DNA of 64,000 nt from an uncultured Caulobacterales bacterium (GCA_937929915.1 CALFUN010000012.1:1-64000), one strand, 5' to 3'; counted from the stretch's first letter, positions 8,943-18,226 are shown. The notes: generated from the sequence alone by a model not told the origin. Made by a program: numbers and translations.

Positions 8943-9764
8943 TTAGAAACAATAGCTCCCACCATTGGCGACTAAAACGCTGCCTGTGACAAAGCTTGCA
9001 TCATCCGAGAGCAGGTAAGATACAGCGCCAGCCACTTCGCTCGGCTCGGCCATGCGCCCCAAAGGCACAGATTGTTCCATGCTAGTGATCCACTCTTGCG
9101 GAAGGCCGTGCATGATAGGCGTGTTGGTGGGGCCAGGAGCGACAGCATTGACGCGAATACCGCGCGGAGCTAGCTCGCGGGCCAACTGCCGTGTTAGGCC
9201 AATTAACGCCGATTTTGACGTCACATAATGCGGAGAGCCTTCACCTGATTGTGCCGAAGTTGAGGAAATATTGACAATAGAGCCAGCCCTTTCATCTTCG
9301 GCCATGATGCGCACAGCTTCGCGGCAAACGTAAAAGGCTCCGTTTAGGTTCACCGCCATAACGCCCGCCCAGCCATCATCTTCCATATGGATAAGGTGGT
9401 CAACAAATGTCGTTGGGGTTTCTCCTGCGGCAAGCTGCGCGTTACGGGCATTCATGGCGGCGTAGAATTTATCCGAGCCATCACCTTTGGCTTGGCCAAT
9501 GCCCGCGCAGTTCACGGCAAAATCAAGCCGCCCAAATGTCTCTCGGGCTGCGCGGATGGCTTTAATAACATCGGCGCTTTGAGAGACATTGCAGGCATAG
9601 GCGGCGTGGTCACCGTCAAGATTGCGGATAACGGATTGCGCTTGCTCAAGGTTTAAATCTAATGCCGCGACTTGGGCGCCCTCATTGGCCAGTTTGGCAG
9701 CAATCGCTGCACCAATGCCTTGGCCTGCGCCTGTAATCACCGCAGTTTTTCCTTTAAGTGTCAT
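8943..9764 (-). CDS. SDR family oxidoreductase
   Basis: Classical short-chain dehydrogenase of 273 residues. It has the NAD(P)-binding TGAGQGIG motif near residue 12, the NCAG segment, and the active-site Ser with YVTSK. An aspartate after the second beta strand (ALDLN) suggests NAD preference. An insertion between NCAG and the active site makes it slightly longer than the usual 250 residues. It is second in a two-gene minus-strand operon with another SDR. In this context a hydroxysteroid dehydrogenase role is likely, but the position and stereochemistry cannot be read from sequence. Confidence 0.75.
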   Translation of the reverse strand: MTLKGKTAVITGAGQGIGAAIAAKLANEGAQVAALDLNLEQAQSVIRNLDGDHAAYACNVSQSADVIKAIRAARETFGRLDFAVNCAGIGQAKGDGSDKFYAAMNARNAQLAAGETPTTFVDHLIHMEDDGWAGVMAVNLNGAFYVCREAVRIMAEDERAGSIVNISSTSAQSGEGSPHYVTSKSALIGLTRQLARELAPRGIRVNAVAPGPTNTPIMHGLPQEWITSMEQSVPLGRMAEPSEVAGAVSYLLSDDASFVTGSVLVANGGSYCF

Positions 9765-9802
9765 AATGTTTTCCTAGGTTTTGGCGTGGTAAATTTGGCG
9801 CG

Positions 9803-10570
9803 TTATGTTGGGACATAAAGCTCATTGGTTTTACCGCCATCGACGGGGATATTAGCACCCGTGACATAAGAGGCTGCATCAGAGGCCAGAAAATGCACAA
9901 CATTGGCCACTTCTTCGGGATTGCCGATGCGGCCCATGGGATTGGCATGAGCAATGGCTTGGCCTGCGTCAGGGTCGGCGTTAAACCAAGCTCGCGTACC
10001 GGGCGTCATGATGGGGCCAGGGGTCACGGCGTTCACTCTCACATTAGCCCGCGCGCCTTCCATAGCAGCATTGCGTGTGAAATGCAGCAGCGCAGCTTTG
10101 GAGGCGCCGTAGCCCGACATGCCTTGCATGGCCCGCTCGCCATTGATCGATGATATATTGATGATTGAGCCGCCGCCATTGACGCTCATATGTGTCATTG
10201 CGGCGCGTGTTCCCATATAAGGGGCGTCCATATTAATGCGGAAATTTTGTTGAAAAGCTTGAAGGTCTGTATCAGAAATCATGCCGAAACCGACATGAGG
10301 GGCATTATTCACAAGAATATCAAGGCCTTTCTCTTGCGCGATTTCTGCGATCATTGCTGCGTAAGCTGTTGCATCTGATACGTCTTGGATGCGGTGTTCG
10401 CATGTGCCGCCATTAGAGGTTATGTCTGCCGCCGCTTGCGCAAGCTTGTCCTCATTACGTGCGCAAATAATGACATGCGCGCCGTCATTGGCCAGTTTTT
10501 GTGCAATCGCCAAACCAATGCCGTCACTTCCACCGGTAACAATCGCGATTTTTCCGGATAGGCTGCGCAT
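9803..10570 (-). CDS. SDR family oxidoreductase
   Basis: Classical SDR of 255 residues with TGGSDGIG, NNAP (in place of NNAG), the catalytic Ser of ISSING and YGASK. The arginine of the CARNEDK segment after beta strand 2 hints at NADP(H) use. It is the first gene of a minus-strand operon and is divergent from the CoA-ligase operon; the three-arm operator at 10625-10693 lies between them. It is probably a hydroxysteroid dehydrogenase or a ketoacyl reductase-like enzyme of the steroid pathway. Confidence 0.75.
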   Translation of the reverse strand: MRSLSGKIAIVTGGSDGIGLAIAQKLANDGAHVIICARNEDKLAQAAADITSNGGTCEHRIQDVSDATAYAAMIAEIAQEKGLDILVNNAPHVGFGMISDTDLQAFQQNFRINMDAPYMGTRAAMTHMSVNGGGSIINISSINGERAMQGMSGYGASKAALLHFTRNAAMEGARANVRVNAVTPGPIMTPGTRAWFNADPDAGQAIAHANPMGRIGNPEEVANVVHFLASDAASYVTGANIPVDGGKTNELYVPT

Positions 10571-10624
10571 AATTGTCCCCTGTGAATTTCGCCTATTATA
10601 TTTGAAATGAAGTTTAGGTAATTT

Positions 10625-10693
10625 TGCGTAGAAAATAAACTAAAAAAATACGCAATTTGATATAAAAGGTGTGTTGAAAATCAATATTGCGTA
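10625..10693. promoter_or_regulatory. Three-arm operator (24/39 bp spacing)
   Basis: Arms are TGCGTA 10625-10630, TACGCA 10649-10654 and TGCGTA 10688-10693. Start-to-start distances are 24 and 39 bp, so the outer arms are 63 bp apart, close to six helical turns. The array fills the divergent promoter region between the SDR pair and the ligase operon. Identical spacing is found at 30829, 34793 and, in mirror order, at 25470 and 36427. Confidence 0.7.
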
Positions 10694-10738
10694 ATATAGT
10701 CTGTTTTTATTGATGGTAATGGAGGGTCATCACTTTTA

Positions 10739-12412
10739 ATGTCAAGTACAGGACATATATCGGATCCAATTATTGACGGCCTTATGTCTGCGGGCGCGCC
10801 ATTTGAGGTTGTCGAGCGCGATATAGATGGCGTAAGCCTACGTGTTTTTCGGCATGCAGCTGAAAATATGAGCGTTATTTTTGACCGTGCGCGCCAATTT
10901 GGCAGCGCTGAGTTTATTATATCTGGAACGCGGCGATTGAGTTTTGACGATGTCTTTGCCAGCGCTGATGGGTTAAGCGCTTGGCTTTTGCGAGATTTTA
11001 ATTTGCAACGCGGTCAGTCTGTAGCGATTTGCATGCAAAATTGCCCAGAATGGATGATAGCGTTTATCGCAATTATAAATGCGGGCGGTGTGGCTGTTTT
11101 AATGAATAGCCGCGGCACGGGTAGCGCGATGTCGCAAGCCATTATAGATGCTGATTGTGTCCTTGTCATTGGTGATGGAAAGCGGCTGGCGTATTTGGAG
11201 ATGGCAGGCTATGCAGGGGACGTGCTAGCCAGTACGGATTTTCCAAAGCCTTTAACAGGGTTCACCCCCATATATGCCAATAGCGAAGATCTTGCGGCAA
11301 TGTTCTTTACCTCGGGCACAACAGGGCGGGCCAAGGCGGCAGCTATTGCGCACCGCGCGCTCATTACGGGTATGATGAATACGCAAATGGCAATGGCGGC
11401 AGTGTTTCAAAAAATGGCTCTGGCTTATAATATAGATGTAGACACGCTGCGCGCGCAAATGCCGCAAAGCTGCTCACTTCTTATTTTTCCGTTATTTCAC
11501 ACAAGCGGGTGTAGCGCAGTGTTTCTGACGGCTCTGGCAACAGGCGGGAAGCTTGTTTTAATGGATAAGTGGGACGCGAGTGCGGCGCTTCGTCTAATCG
11601 AATCTGAGAAAATTTCATCATTTGGCGGTGTACCCACGATGTTTTGGGATGTGCTGCATGTGCCAGATTTTGAGACTTATGACCTCTCATCGCTTATGGC
11701 AGTGTCATGCGGCGGGCAGGCTTTGCCGCTCAATTTACTTGCTGAAATCAGAACGAAATTTCCCAAGGCTTTTATCGGAGCAGGCTACGGTATGACAGAA
11801 ACTTGCGGCGCGATTTCGCAAGCCAATGGGGAGGCGTTTTTAGCCAATCCATCTGCTTCGGGCCTAGTTCTACCGATGGTGGATGTACAGATTACCGATG
11901 GAGACGGGCAAGCTTTACCTATCGGGCAAACGGGCGAAATATGGGCAAAGGGCGCGACATTGATGCAAGGGTATTATGGCCGCCCCAAAGATACATCTGC
12001 GGCCATGTCAGGCGCTTGGTTTAAGACGGGTGATATAGGGCGTTTGGATGAAAATGGCTTTATTTATATTGTTGACCGTAAAACAGATATGGTAATTTCG
12101 GGTGGGGAAAATATTTATTGCGCCGAAGTCGAACAGGTTTTAGGGCGGCACGAAGGGGTGTTGGCGCTGACAGCTTTTGGCATTGAAGATGACCGCCTTG
12201 GAGAGCGTCTGATTGTCAGCGCGCAGGTAAAAGATGGCATAAATGTAGAGGATATTTGGAGTTTTGCGAGAGCAAACCTTGCGGCTTATACTCTGCCGAC
12301 AGATATTATTATTCAAACGCAGCCCTTTGAATTAAATGCGATGGGCAAAATTGAAAAACATAAAGCGCGTGCAGATTATCTCGCGCGAAAGAAAAAAGAA
12401 CAGGCGGCGTAA
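10739..12412 (+). CDS. AMP-dependent acyl-CoA synthetase
   Basis: The 557-residue product is a class I adenylate-forming enzyme. It has the P-loop-like signature FFTSGTTGRAK, the GYGMTETCG motif, the TGDIGRLDENG hinge region and a C-terminal lysine in MGKIEKHK. It would activate a carboxylic acid with ATP and CoA. In a steroid cluster the obvious candidates are a side-chain carboxylate (C24 or C22) or a ring-degradation acid. A separate FadD3 homologue lies at 34875, so this one probably acts on a different substrate. It is first in an operon with an amidohydrolase, a Rieske oxygenase, an enoyl-CoA hydratase and a DUF3604 protein. Its stop overlaps the next start (TAATG). Confidence 0.8.
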   Translation: MSSTGHISDPIIDGLMSAGAPFEVVERDIDGVSLRVFRHAAENMSVIFDRARQFGSAEFIISGTRRLSFDDVFASADGLSAWLLRDFNLQRGQSVAICMQNCPEWMIAFIAIINAGGVAVLMNSRGTGSAMSQAIIDADCVLVIGDGKRLAYLEMAGYAGDVLASTDFPKPLTGFTPIYANSEDLAAMFFTSGTTGRAKAAAIAHRALITGMMNTQMAMAAVFQKMALAYNIDVDTLRAQMPQSCSLLIFPLFHTSGCSAVFLTALATGGKLVLMDKWDASAALRLIESEKISSFGGVPTMFWDVLHVPDFETYDLSSLMAVSCGGQALPLNLLAEIRTKFPKAFIGAGYGMTETCGAISQANGEAFLANPSASGLVLPMVDVQITDGDGQALPIGQTGEIWAKGATLMQGYYGRPKDTSAAMSGAWFKTGDIGRLDENGFIYIVDRKTDMVISGGENIYCAEVEQVLGRHEGVLALTAFGIEDDRLGERLIVSAQVKDGINVEDIWSFARANLAAYTLPTDIIIQTQPFELNAMGKIEKHKARADYLARKKKEQAA

Positions 12413-13293
12413 TGGGCTACCCCAAAGATGTCAAAATTATTGATACGATGTTGGGGATTCCAACCCATGCTGACCGATCGGAATGGTATGAGAGCTTTCG
12501 GCCTTTGCTTAACGATCAGCAAAGTCGTGATATGTTCAAAATGCCGGCGCAATATATGTTCAAAGACATTCCCGAAGCGAGCGCAGATATATCTGATTTT
12601 ATTGCTTGGACAATAGAGCAATTAGATAAGCATAATATCGAACGCGCCATGGTTGGCTTTAACGACGATGATACATCGCGAAAAGCGGCGAAAGATTATC
12701 CTGATCGGATCTTTTTTGATGTGCCGTGTAATCCGAATGACGGCATGAATGAGGTACGCAGACTTAAACGCCTGCATGCTGATTATGGCGTTAAGGCCGC
12801 GTCTGTTTTTCCCGCAGGCACGTGTCCGCAAGTTGCGATTAATGATGCACGTATGTATCCACTTTATGCCGCCTGCGTTGAATTAGATATTCCTATTGTT
12901 TTAAATGTTGGGGTGCCAGGGCCGCGCATACCCATGCACACGCAAAAGGTTGAGCATTTAGATGAGGTTTGCTGGTTCTTCCCAGAGCTGAAAGTCGTGA
13001 TGCGCCACGGAGCTGAACCTTGGGAGGATTTAGCGGTTAAGCTAATGATTAAATACCCAAATCTATATTATTCAACTTCGGCTTTTGCGCCGAAACATTA
13101 TCCTAAAGCTATTATTGATTATGCCAATACGCGCGGGGCCGATAAGATTATTTATGCAGGATATTTCCCAATGGGGCTTGGTCTTGATCGTATTTTTAAA
13201 GATATGGAAAAAGTACCTTTCAAAGATGAAGTCTGGCCGAAATTTCTCCGGGATAATGCTGTGAGAGTATTTAAATTAGGAGATGATATATGA
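12412..13293 (+). CDS. Amidohydrolase family protein (Amidohydro_2)
   Basis: The 293-residue product resembles the metal-dependent TIM-barrel hydrolases and decarboxylases of Amidohydro_2 (ACMSD-like). Visible features are the early IIDTMLG strand, the GVKAASVFP segment and VVMRHGAEPWED, which corresponds to the family's metal-binding histidine on a late strand. The usual N-terminal HxH metal pair is not evident. Such proteins cleave C-N or C-C bonds or hydrolyse lactones. Its gene overlaps both neighbours (TAATG before, ATGA after), so it is tightly coupled to the ligase and the Rieske oxygenase. A pathway step is likely but cannot be named. Confidence 0.6.
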   Translation: MGYPKDVKIIDTMLGIPTHADRSEWYESFRPLLNDQQSRDMFKMPAQYMFKDIPEASADISDFIAWTIEQLDKHNIERAMVGFNDDDTSRKAAKDYPDRIFFDVPCNPNDGMNEVRRLKRLHADYGVKAASVFPAGTCPQVAINDARMYPLYAACVELDIPIVLNVGVPGPRIPMHTQKVEHLDEVCWFFPELKVVMRHGAEPWEDLAVKLMIKYPNLYYSTSAFAPKHYPKAIIDYANTRGADKIIYAGYFPMGLGLDRIFKDMEKVPFKDEVWPKFLRDNAVRVFKLGDDI

Positions 13294-14402
13294 GTTCTAA
13301 TACAACATCTCATGTGGCTGTTTGGGCGCAACTAGAAGGCCTGCGCGGTGATGAGCTTACGGCGTGGCGCATGAACGCCGTAGAAAACCGTGCCAGCGTT
13401 AAAGAGCGCAATTTAGATACCCTGCCTCTACCCTTTGGCTGGTTTATGGTGGCTTATTCTGATGAGCTTGAAATTGGCGCAGTCAAACCGCTTTACTATT
13501 TTGGGCAAGACCTTGTTCTCTGGCGCGGCGAAGACGGAGCGGCACGTGTTTTAAACGCTTATTGCAAGCATCTTGGCGCACATATGGGCTATGGCGGACG
13601 GGTGAGCGGGAACTCGCTTGAATGTCCGTTTCACGCATGGGAATATGACGGTACAGGCGCCGTCATAGCGGTGCCTTATGCTGAAAAAATCCCGCCATCT
13701 GCCGCGCGCCCTTGTGAGCTGCAATGGCATGTGGCCGAGAGTAATAAGCAAATTCTTGTCTGGTATCATCCGTTTAACGAAGCGCCGAAATGGAAGCCTG
13801 AAAGCTTTGACCAAGTGCATGACCCAGACTGGACGGCGTATAAAAAATATGAATGGATCGTGCATGGCCCCGTTCAGAATATGGCAGAAAATGGTGTTGA
13901 TGCGGCCCATTTTAAATATATTCACGGCACGGATAGTTTCCCGAATTATGACTTTGAATTTGATGGGCATAAGCGCTCGGCCAGTGTTGAGGCAAAAATG
14001 CCAACGCCCAAAGGGGTTGTTGACGGCACGATTGCCTATGGCACGGTTGGGGCTGGGCAAAGCTGGACGAAGTTCTCTGGCATATTAGAGACATTAATGA
14101 TCGCGGGTATCACTCCGATTGATCAAGAACGCACCCATATTCGTTTTGCATTCACGCAGCCAAAATCCGAGGCCGAAGGGCCGATGGCGAATCTGGCCAA
14201 AGCGATGCGCCGTGAAATATGTAAACAATTAGACCAAGATAAAGTGATTTGGGATCGGCAAAAATATATGCCGAAGCCAAGCATCTGTGATGGAGACGGG
14301 CCGATCTTGCCATTTCGTAAATTCTTTGCGCAATTTTATGCGGAATGGGAGGGCAATGGAAAGACAATCACAAAACTGAAAATTGATAAAAAGACGGGTT
14401 GA
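13290..14402 (+). CDS. Second Rieske oxygenase, KshA/steroid-type
   Basis: The 370-residue product has Rieske ligands Cys92-x-His94 and Cys112-x2-His115 (CPFH), and the iron-site segment QNMAENGVDAAHFKYIHG. It differs from the other Rieske protein in this window by a 45-residue N-terminal extension and by the iron-site sequence. The motif resembles KshA and the eukaryotic cholesterol 7-desaturase (DAF-36) group, so it may hydroxylate or desaturate a steroid nucleus. It starts in an ATGA overlap with the amidohydrolase. A reductase partner is not encoded here. Its place in a ligase/hydratase operon suggests a CoA-linked or side-chain-bearing substrate. Confidence 0.7.
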   Translation: MSSNTTSHVAVWAQLEGLRGDELTAWRMNAVENRASVKERNLDTLPLPFGWFMVAYSDELEIGAVKPLYYFGQDLVLWRGEDGAARVLNAYCKHLGAHMGYGGRVSGNSLECPFHAWEYDGTGAVIAVPYAEKIPPSAARPCELQWHVAESNKQILVWYHPFNEAPKWKPESFDQVHDPDWTAYKKYEWIVHGPVQNMAENGVDAAHFKYIHGTDSFPNYDFEFDGHKRSASVEAKMPTPKGVVDGTIAYGTVGAGQSWTKFSGILETLMIAGITPIDQERTHIRFAFTQPKSEAEGPMANLAKAMRREICKQLDQDKVIWDRQKYMPKPSICDGDGPILPFRKFFAQFYAEWEGNGKTITKLKIDKKTG

Positions 14403-15203
14403 TTGGCAAATTTGAACACATCTCATATTTTAGTCTCGCAAGAGGGCGCGGTGACGCATATCCGCTTGAACCGGCCAGAGGCGATGAATGCGATTACCCA
14501 TGAGATGCATGATTTGCTCGATCAAGCTTTTGACGCTTTTGCCGCCGATGATAGCCAATATATTGCCGTTATTTCGGGCGCAGGTGGTAAAGCTTTTTCT
14601 ACGGGTAGCGACCTAAAAGACGGTCTGAATGCGCCATATCCGCGCGGCGGATATGGAGGGCTAGCAGAGCGTTTTGATTTAGCCAAGCCTGTCATTGCAG
14701 CCGTGAATGGATATGCGCTTGGCGGCGGATTTGAACTCGCCTTAGTTTGCGATTTAATTATTGCGACAGATATATCTAGTTTTGGGCTCCCAGAACCGCT
14801 TGTGGGCGCGGTGGCGCTTGGCGGAGGGCTACATAGATTGCCACGGCAAATTGGCGAAAAACGCGCAATGGATCTCATTTTAACGTCTCGCCATGTTAGT
14901 GCGCAAGAAGGTTATGAAATGGGGTTTGTCAATGTTGTTGTGCCCGCAGATAAGCTTGACGCAACGCTCGGCCATTATTGTGATATGATTTTGAAAGGCG
15001 CGCCGATAGCCATTCAAACCTCTAAAATGACGGTTCAAAAAGGCCTTACGCAAGGCAGTCTTGAGGCCGCTATTCAGGCGCAAAATAGCTATCCAGAATT
15101 TGTGAAATGGCGCAATAGCGAAGACGCGGTTGAAGGCATAAAAGCCTTTACAGAAAAACGCGTGCCGCTTTGGTCAAATCGGTCATTAAATGAGTTAGAT
15201 TAG
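14403..15203 (+). CDS. Enoyl-CoA hydratase/isomerase family protein
   Basis: Crotonase-fold protein of 266 residues. The oxyanion-hole segments are SGAGGKAFSTGSDLK and NGYALGGGFELAL, and LPEPLVGAVALGG follows. It starts at a TTG directly after the TGA stop of the Rieske gene (no spacing), which indicates translational coupling. It would hydrate or isomerise an unsaturated acyl-CoA. It is one of three crotonase-type proteins in the window and the only one outside the HIP operon, so it probably serves the ligase-led branch. Confidence 0.75.
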   Translation: MANLNTSHILVSQEGAVTHIRLNRPEAMNAITHEMHDLLDQAFDAFAADDSQYIAVISGAGGKAFSTGSDLKDGLNAPYPRGGYGGLAERFDLAKPVIAAVNGYALGGGFELALVCDLIIATDISSFGLPEPLVGAVALGGGLHRLPRQIGEKRAMDLILTSRHVSAQEGYEMGFVNVVVPADKLDATLGHYCDMILKGAPIAIQTSKMTVQKGLTQGSLEAAIQAQNSYPEFVKWRNSEDAVEGIKAFTEKRVPLWSNRSLNELD

Positions 15204-15212
15204 GGGATGATT

Positions 15213-17105
15213 ATGTTAAAGAGGTTGGCTTTAAGCAGCGCGGCAATGAGCGCGATATTACTTTCAGGCTGCGGGGAAAAACCTGCACCAAAAGATGAGA
15301 TCACAATCGTTAAAACTGATGCGGCAGATATAGAGCGCACAGCCACGAAAAATGCTTATTTCGGGGATTTACATGTCCATACAAAAAACTCATTTGATGC
15401 TTTTATTGTCGGGACACGCACAACCGCTGATGATGCTTATCGATTTGCCCAAGGCCAAGGGATAGATAATGGCAGCGGGAATTTAATACAGCTCTCTGGC
15501 CCGCCGCTTGATTTTTATGGCGTCACAGATCACGGCGAATATATGGGTGTGATTGCCGCTATGCGAGATCGCTCAAATCCGATTTCAAAGACGAAAACGG
15601 CAAAGTCTGTTTTTGGCTTATTAGCAGGGGGGCGCGAGGCACGGCGTGAAGCATTTATCAAAATAGGCACGTCGATTGTCACGGGTGATGAGATTGACGA
15701 TATTTATGATCGTGACTTTATTGATAGTGCTTGGGCGGAAAATGTTGCTGCGGCACAAAAGCATAATCAACCCGGAAAATTTACCACATTTGCGGCTTAT
15801 GAATTTACAGCCATGGAAATTATTGGTGGTATTGAAGATAATCTTGGCGCGCTGAACTTGCATCGTAATGTTGTCTTTGCGGATGAAGCGCCAAGCCGTT
15901 TATTTACCACATTAGATTCGGATAATCCTGAAGACTTATGGGATTGGATGAACGAGCAGCGCGCGCAAGGCACGCAAGTCATTGCAATTCCGCATAATTC
16001 AAATGGGTCGAATGGCCAAATGTTTGATACCGTTATGACTGATGGGTCTCCAATCACCCAAGACTATGCGCGTAACCGTATATTAAACGAACCTATTGCT
16101 GAAATTAGCCAAGTTAAAGGGACATCGGAAACGCACCCTTTACTATCTCCTAACGATGAATGGGCTGGGCATGAGTTATATGACATCTTGATTGGAATGC
16201 CCGTCAAAGCACAAATCAAGCCAGGCAGTTTTGTGCGTCAGTCTTTGGGGCAAGGCTTAAAATTTGATGCAGAGCTTGGCGCTAATCCCTATAAATTCGG
16301 CTTTATTGGCTCGACAGATGCTCATGTTAGTGCCTCGTCCTTGTCCGAAGAAGATTTCTTTGGGAAGTTTAGCTCGGATTTAGAGCTGGAAACACGCGGG
16401 TCTATTCCGCCAGATGGGAAGAAAAATTGGGAGCAAGAATTTATTGATAAAAGCTTATTGATCTCAGCGCCGCAATATGCGGCAGCAGGTCTTGCAGGTG
16501 TCTGGGCTCGGGCCAATACGCGAGAAGATTTATTTGAATCAATGCAAGCCAAGGAAGTTTTTGCAACATCTGGCCCGCGCATTCGTGTACGGTTTTTTGC
16601 AGGGCAAGATTTTGATAATGACATTATCAATAGCGGCGATATGATCGAAACGGCTTATAACCAAGGTGTACCTATGGGCGGGGATTTAATCTCAGGGGTC
16701 ACGTCCCCGAAGTTTTTGGTTTGGGCGTCTCGCGATGCGTTAAGTGCGCCGTTACAGCGCGCGCAAATCATCAAAGTTACAACGGATGGCGAGACGGTCT
16801 ATGATGTGGCTTGCGCAGATGGCCGCGCACCAGATAGTACGACACATCGCTGCGCGGAAAATGGGGCGAGTGTGGATATATCTACCTGCGAAATATCTGG
16901 AAGCGGGGCCGCAGAGCTAAGAACATTATGGCAAGACCCAGATTGGCAGGCAGGACAAGCGGCTAGCTATTATGTGCGTGTGTTAGAAAACCCCAAATGC
17001 CGCTGGAGTACATGGGATGCAGTGCGTAATGGTAGTGAGCCTAATCCGTCTATGCAGGCAATTTTGCAAGACCGGGCGTGGAGTTCACCGATTTGGGTGC
17101 AATAA
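15213..17105 (+). CDS. DUF3604 lipoprotein with PHP-like metal motifs
   Basis: The product of about 630 residues starts at ATG 15213, which has a well-spaced AGGGG; an ATG six bases earlier is too close to it. A lipoprotein signal ends at the Leu-Ser-Gly-Cys lipobox near residue 20, so it is an envelope protein. The body matches the DUF3604 family. Metal-binding motifs of the PHP or amidohydrolase kind are visible: FGDLHVHT, GVTDHGEYMG, IPHNSN and STDAHVS. The activity is unknown; a metallo-hydrolase or phosphoesterase is plausible. It ends the ligase operon, 9 bases after the hydratase. Confidence 0.7.
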   Translation: MLKRLALSSAAMSAILLSGCGEKPAPKDEITIVKTDAADIERTATKNAYFGDLHVHTKNSFDAFIVGTRTTADDAYRFAQGQGIDNGSGNLIQLSGPPLDFYGVTDHGEYMGVIAAMRDRSNPISKTKTAKSVFGLLAGGREARREAFIKIGTSIVTGDEIDDIYDRDFIDSAWAENVAAAQKHNQPGKFTTFAAYEFTAMEIIGGIEDNLGALNLHRNVVFADEAPSRLFTTLDSDNPEDLWDWMNEQRAQGTQVIAIPHNSNGSNGQMFDTVMTDGSPITQDYARNRILNEPIAEISQVKGTSETHPLLSPNDEWAGHELYDILIGMPVKAQIKPGSFVRQSLGQGLKFDAELGANPYKFGFIGSTDAHVSASSLSEEDFFGKFSSDLELETRGSIPPDGKKNWEQEFIDKSLLISAPQYAAAGLAGVWARANTREDLFESMQAKEVFATSGPRIRVRFFAGQDFDNDIINSGDMIETAYNQGVPMGGDLISGVTSPKFLVWASRDALSAPLQRAQIIKVTTDGETVYDVACADGRAPDSTTHRCAENGASVDISTCEISGSGAAELRTLWQDPDWQAGQAASYYVRVLENPKCRWSTWDAVRNGSEPNPSMQAILQDRAWSSPIWVQ

Positions 17106-17211
17106 AATGTGCATTTGTTTTAAACCATATACGAATGACCGTAGATAGTTTATCGGCTTTGAGATAGACGGCGCGTTAAAATAGAGCCTCTGTGTGAAAA
17201 AAGGATGTGGG

Positions 17212-17676
17212 ATGGCTGAAAAAAATTTTCAATTCAATGAATTGGATAATTCAATTATCGAAATTCTCAAAAAAGATGGCCGTGCGAGCAATCAAAAAGT
17301 CGCCGATGAGTTAGGTGTGACGACATCTATGGTTTCGACGCGTATCCGCCGTATGGAACAAGCCAAAGCGATGAAGGTGGTTGCAGTGTCCGATTTTTCG
17401 GCCTTTGATTATAATGTATTATTGCCGATTGGGGTTGATGTGAAAGGACGTCGTGCCAATGATGTGGCTGAAGATTTGGCAAAATTGGATGAAGTGGCGT
17501 CTGTTCAACTTGTTAGCGGCAAGCATGATATTGAGATTTTAGTGACTTTGGCACATCTTGAAGAAATGTCAGATTTTTTACTCAGTAAGCTCTCGCAAAT
17601 CAAAGGCGTACGGAGCCTTGATCCAAGCTTTGCTGTTGACATAATTAAATATGACTTTGATGTCGCACCGATTTAG
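17212..17676 (+). CDS. Lrp/AsnC family regulator 1
   Basis: The protein of 154 residues has an N-terminal winged helix-turn-helix (LDNSIIEILKKDGRASNQ followed by VADELGVTTSMVSTRIRRM) and a C-terminal RAM/ligand-binding domain. I prefer ATG 17212 (AAGGATG upstream) over the in-frame GTG 17194. Lrp/AsnC proteins form dimers to octamers and wrap DNA at phased sites. It is followed 55 bases later by a second family member. These two are the only transcription factors seen in the window, so they are the best local candidates for the TGCGTA operators. The 100-base leader before it shows only a weak half-site (TACGAA 17130-17135). Confidence 0.85.
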   Translation: MAEKNFQFNELDNSIIEILKKDGRASNQKVADELGVTTSMVSTRIRRMEQAKAMKVVAVSDFSAFDYNVLLPIGVDVKGRRANDVAEDLAKLDEVASVQLVSGKHDIEILVTLAHLEEMSDFLLSKLSQIKGVRSLDPSFAVDIIKYDFDVAPI

Positions 17677-17731
17677 GTGCGAGCCGATTTAAATGTGTGA
17701 GTTTTATGCGTTTATGCTTTAGGAATGTGAA

Positions 17732-18226
17732 ATGAGTGATTATAAAATAGATGAGTTAGATCAAAAGATCATTCAGCTTTTATCTGAAGATGCGCGGCTC
17801 TCTAACCGTAAAATTGCCGCGCAGCTCGGCTTTACTGAAGGGACGATACGCTCGCGCGTTAAACGCCTTGAGGATGAAAATTATATCCGCTTTACGGCCG
17901 TCACAAATATGTCGCATCTGGATACGCCGCAACTTGCCTATATCGGGATTCACGCAGAACAAAACATGATTAAGCAAGTTGCCGAGAAAGTTGCAGAGTT
18001 TCCTGAAATCAATGCGGTGATTATCCTGCTAGGGCGTTTTGATATTCTGGCGATTGGATTATTTGAAGGCCTATCGGCTGTACATCAAGTTGCGAGTAAT
18101 AAGGTGCTTGATCTAAAAGGCGTGCGCCTTGTTGAAACGTCTGTTGTTGTTGATGTTATCAAATATGATAATCGCATCGCCAAAATTATAGCGCCCGTGG
18201 CAAATTACAGCGCCGCAGCCGAGTAA
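17732..18226 (+). CDS. Lrp/AsnC family regulator 2
   Basis: The 164-residue protein has the same two-domain plan as its neighbour: a winged helix-turn-helix with LSNRKIAAQLGFTEGTIRSR and a C-terminal RAM domain ending in VDVIKYD, a phrase nearly shared with regulator 1 (VDIIKYD). The pair is probably an old tandem duplication. An AGGAA ribosome site precedes the ATG. Its stop overlaps the start of the next gene (TAATG). The two could form heteromers or respond to different pathway intermediates; this is inference. Confidence 0.85.
   Translation: MSDYKIDELDQKIIQLLSEDARLSNRKIAAQLGFTEGTIRSRVKRLEDENYIRFTAVTNMSHLDTPQLAYIGIHAEQNMIKQVAEKVAEFPEINAVIILLGRFDILAIGLFEGLSAVHQVASNKVLDLKGVRLVETSVVVDVIKYDNRIAKIIAPVANYSAAAE

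Noticed and set aside
13551-14060. 169-codon minus-strand frame inside the second Rieske gene
   Set aside because: It is fully antisense to a clear Rieske oxygenase and has no family motif or ribosome site.
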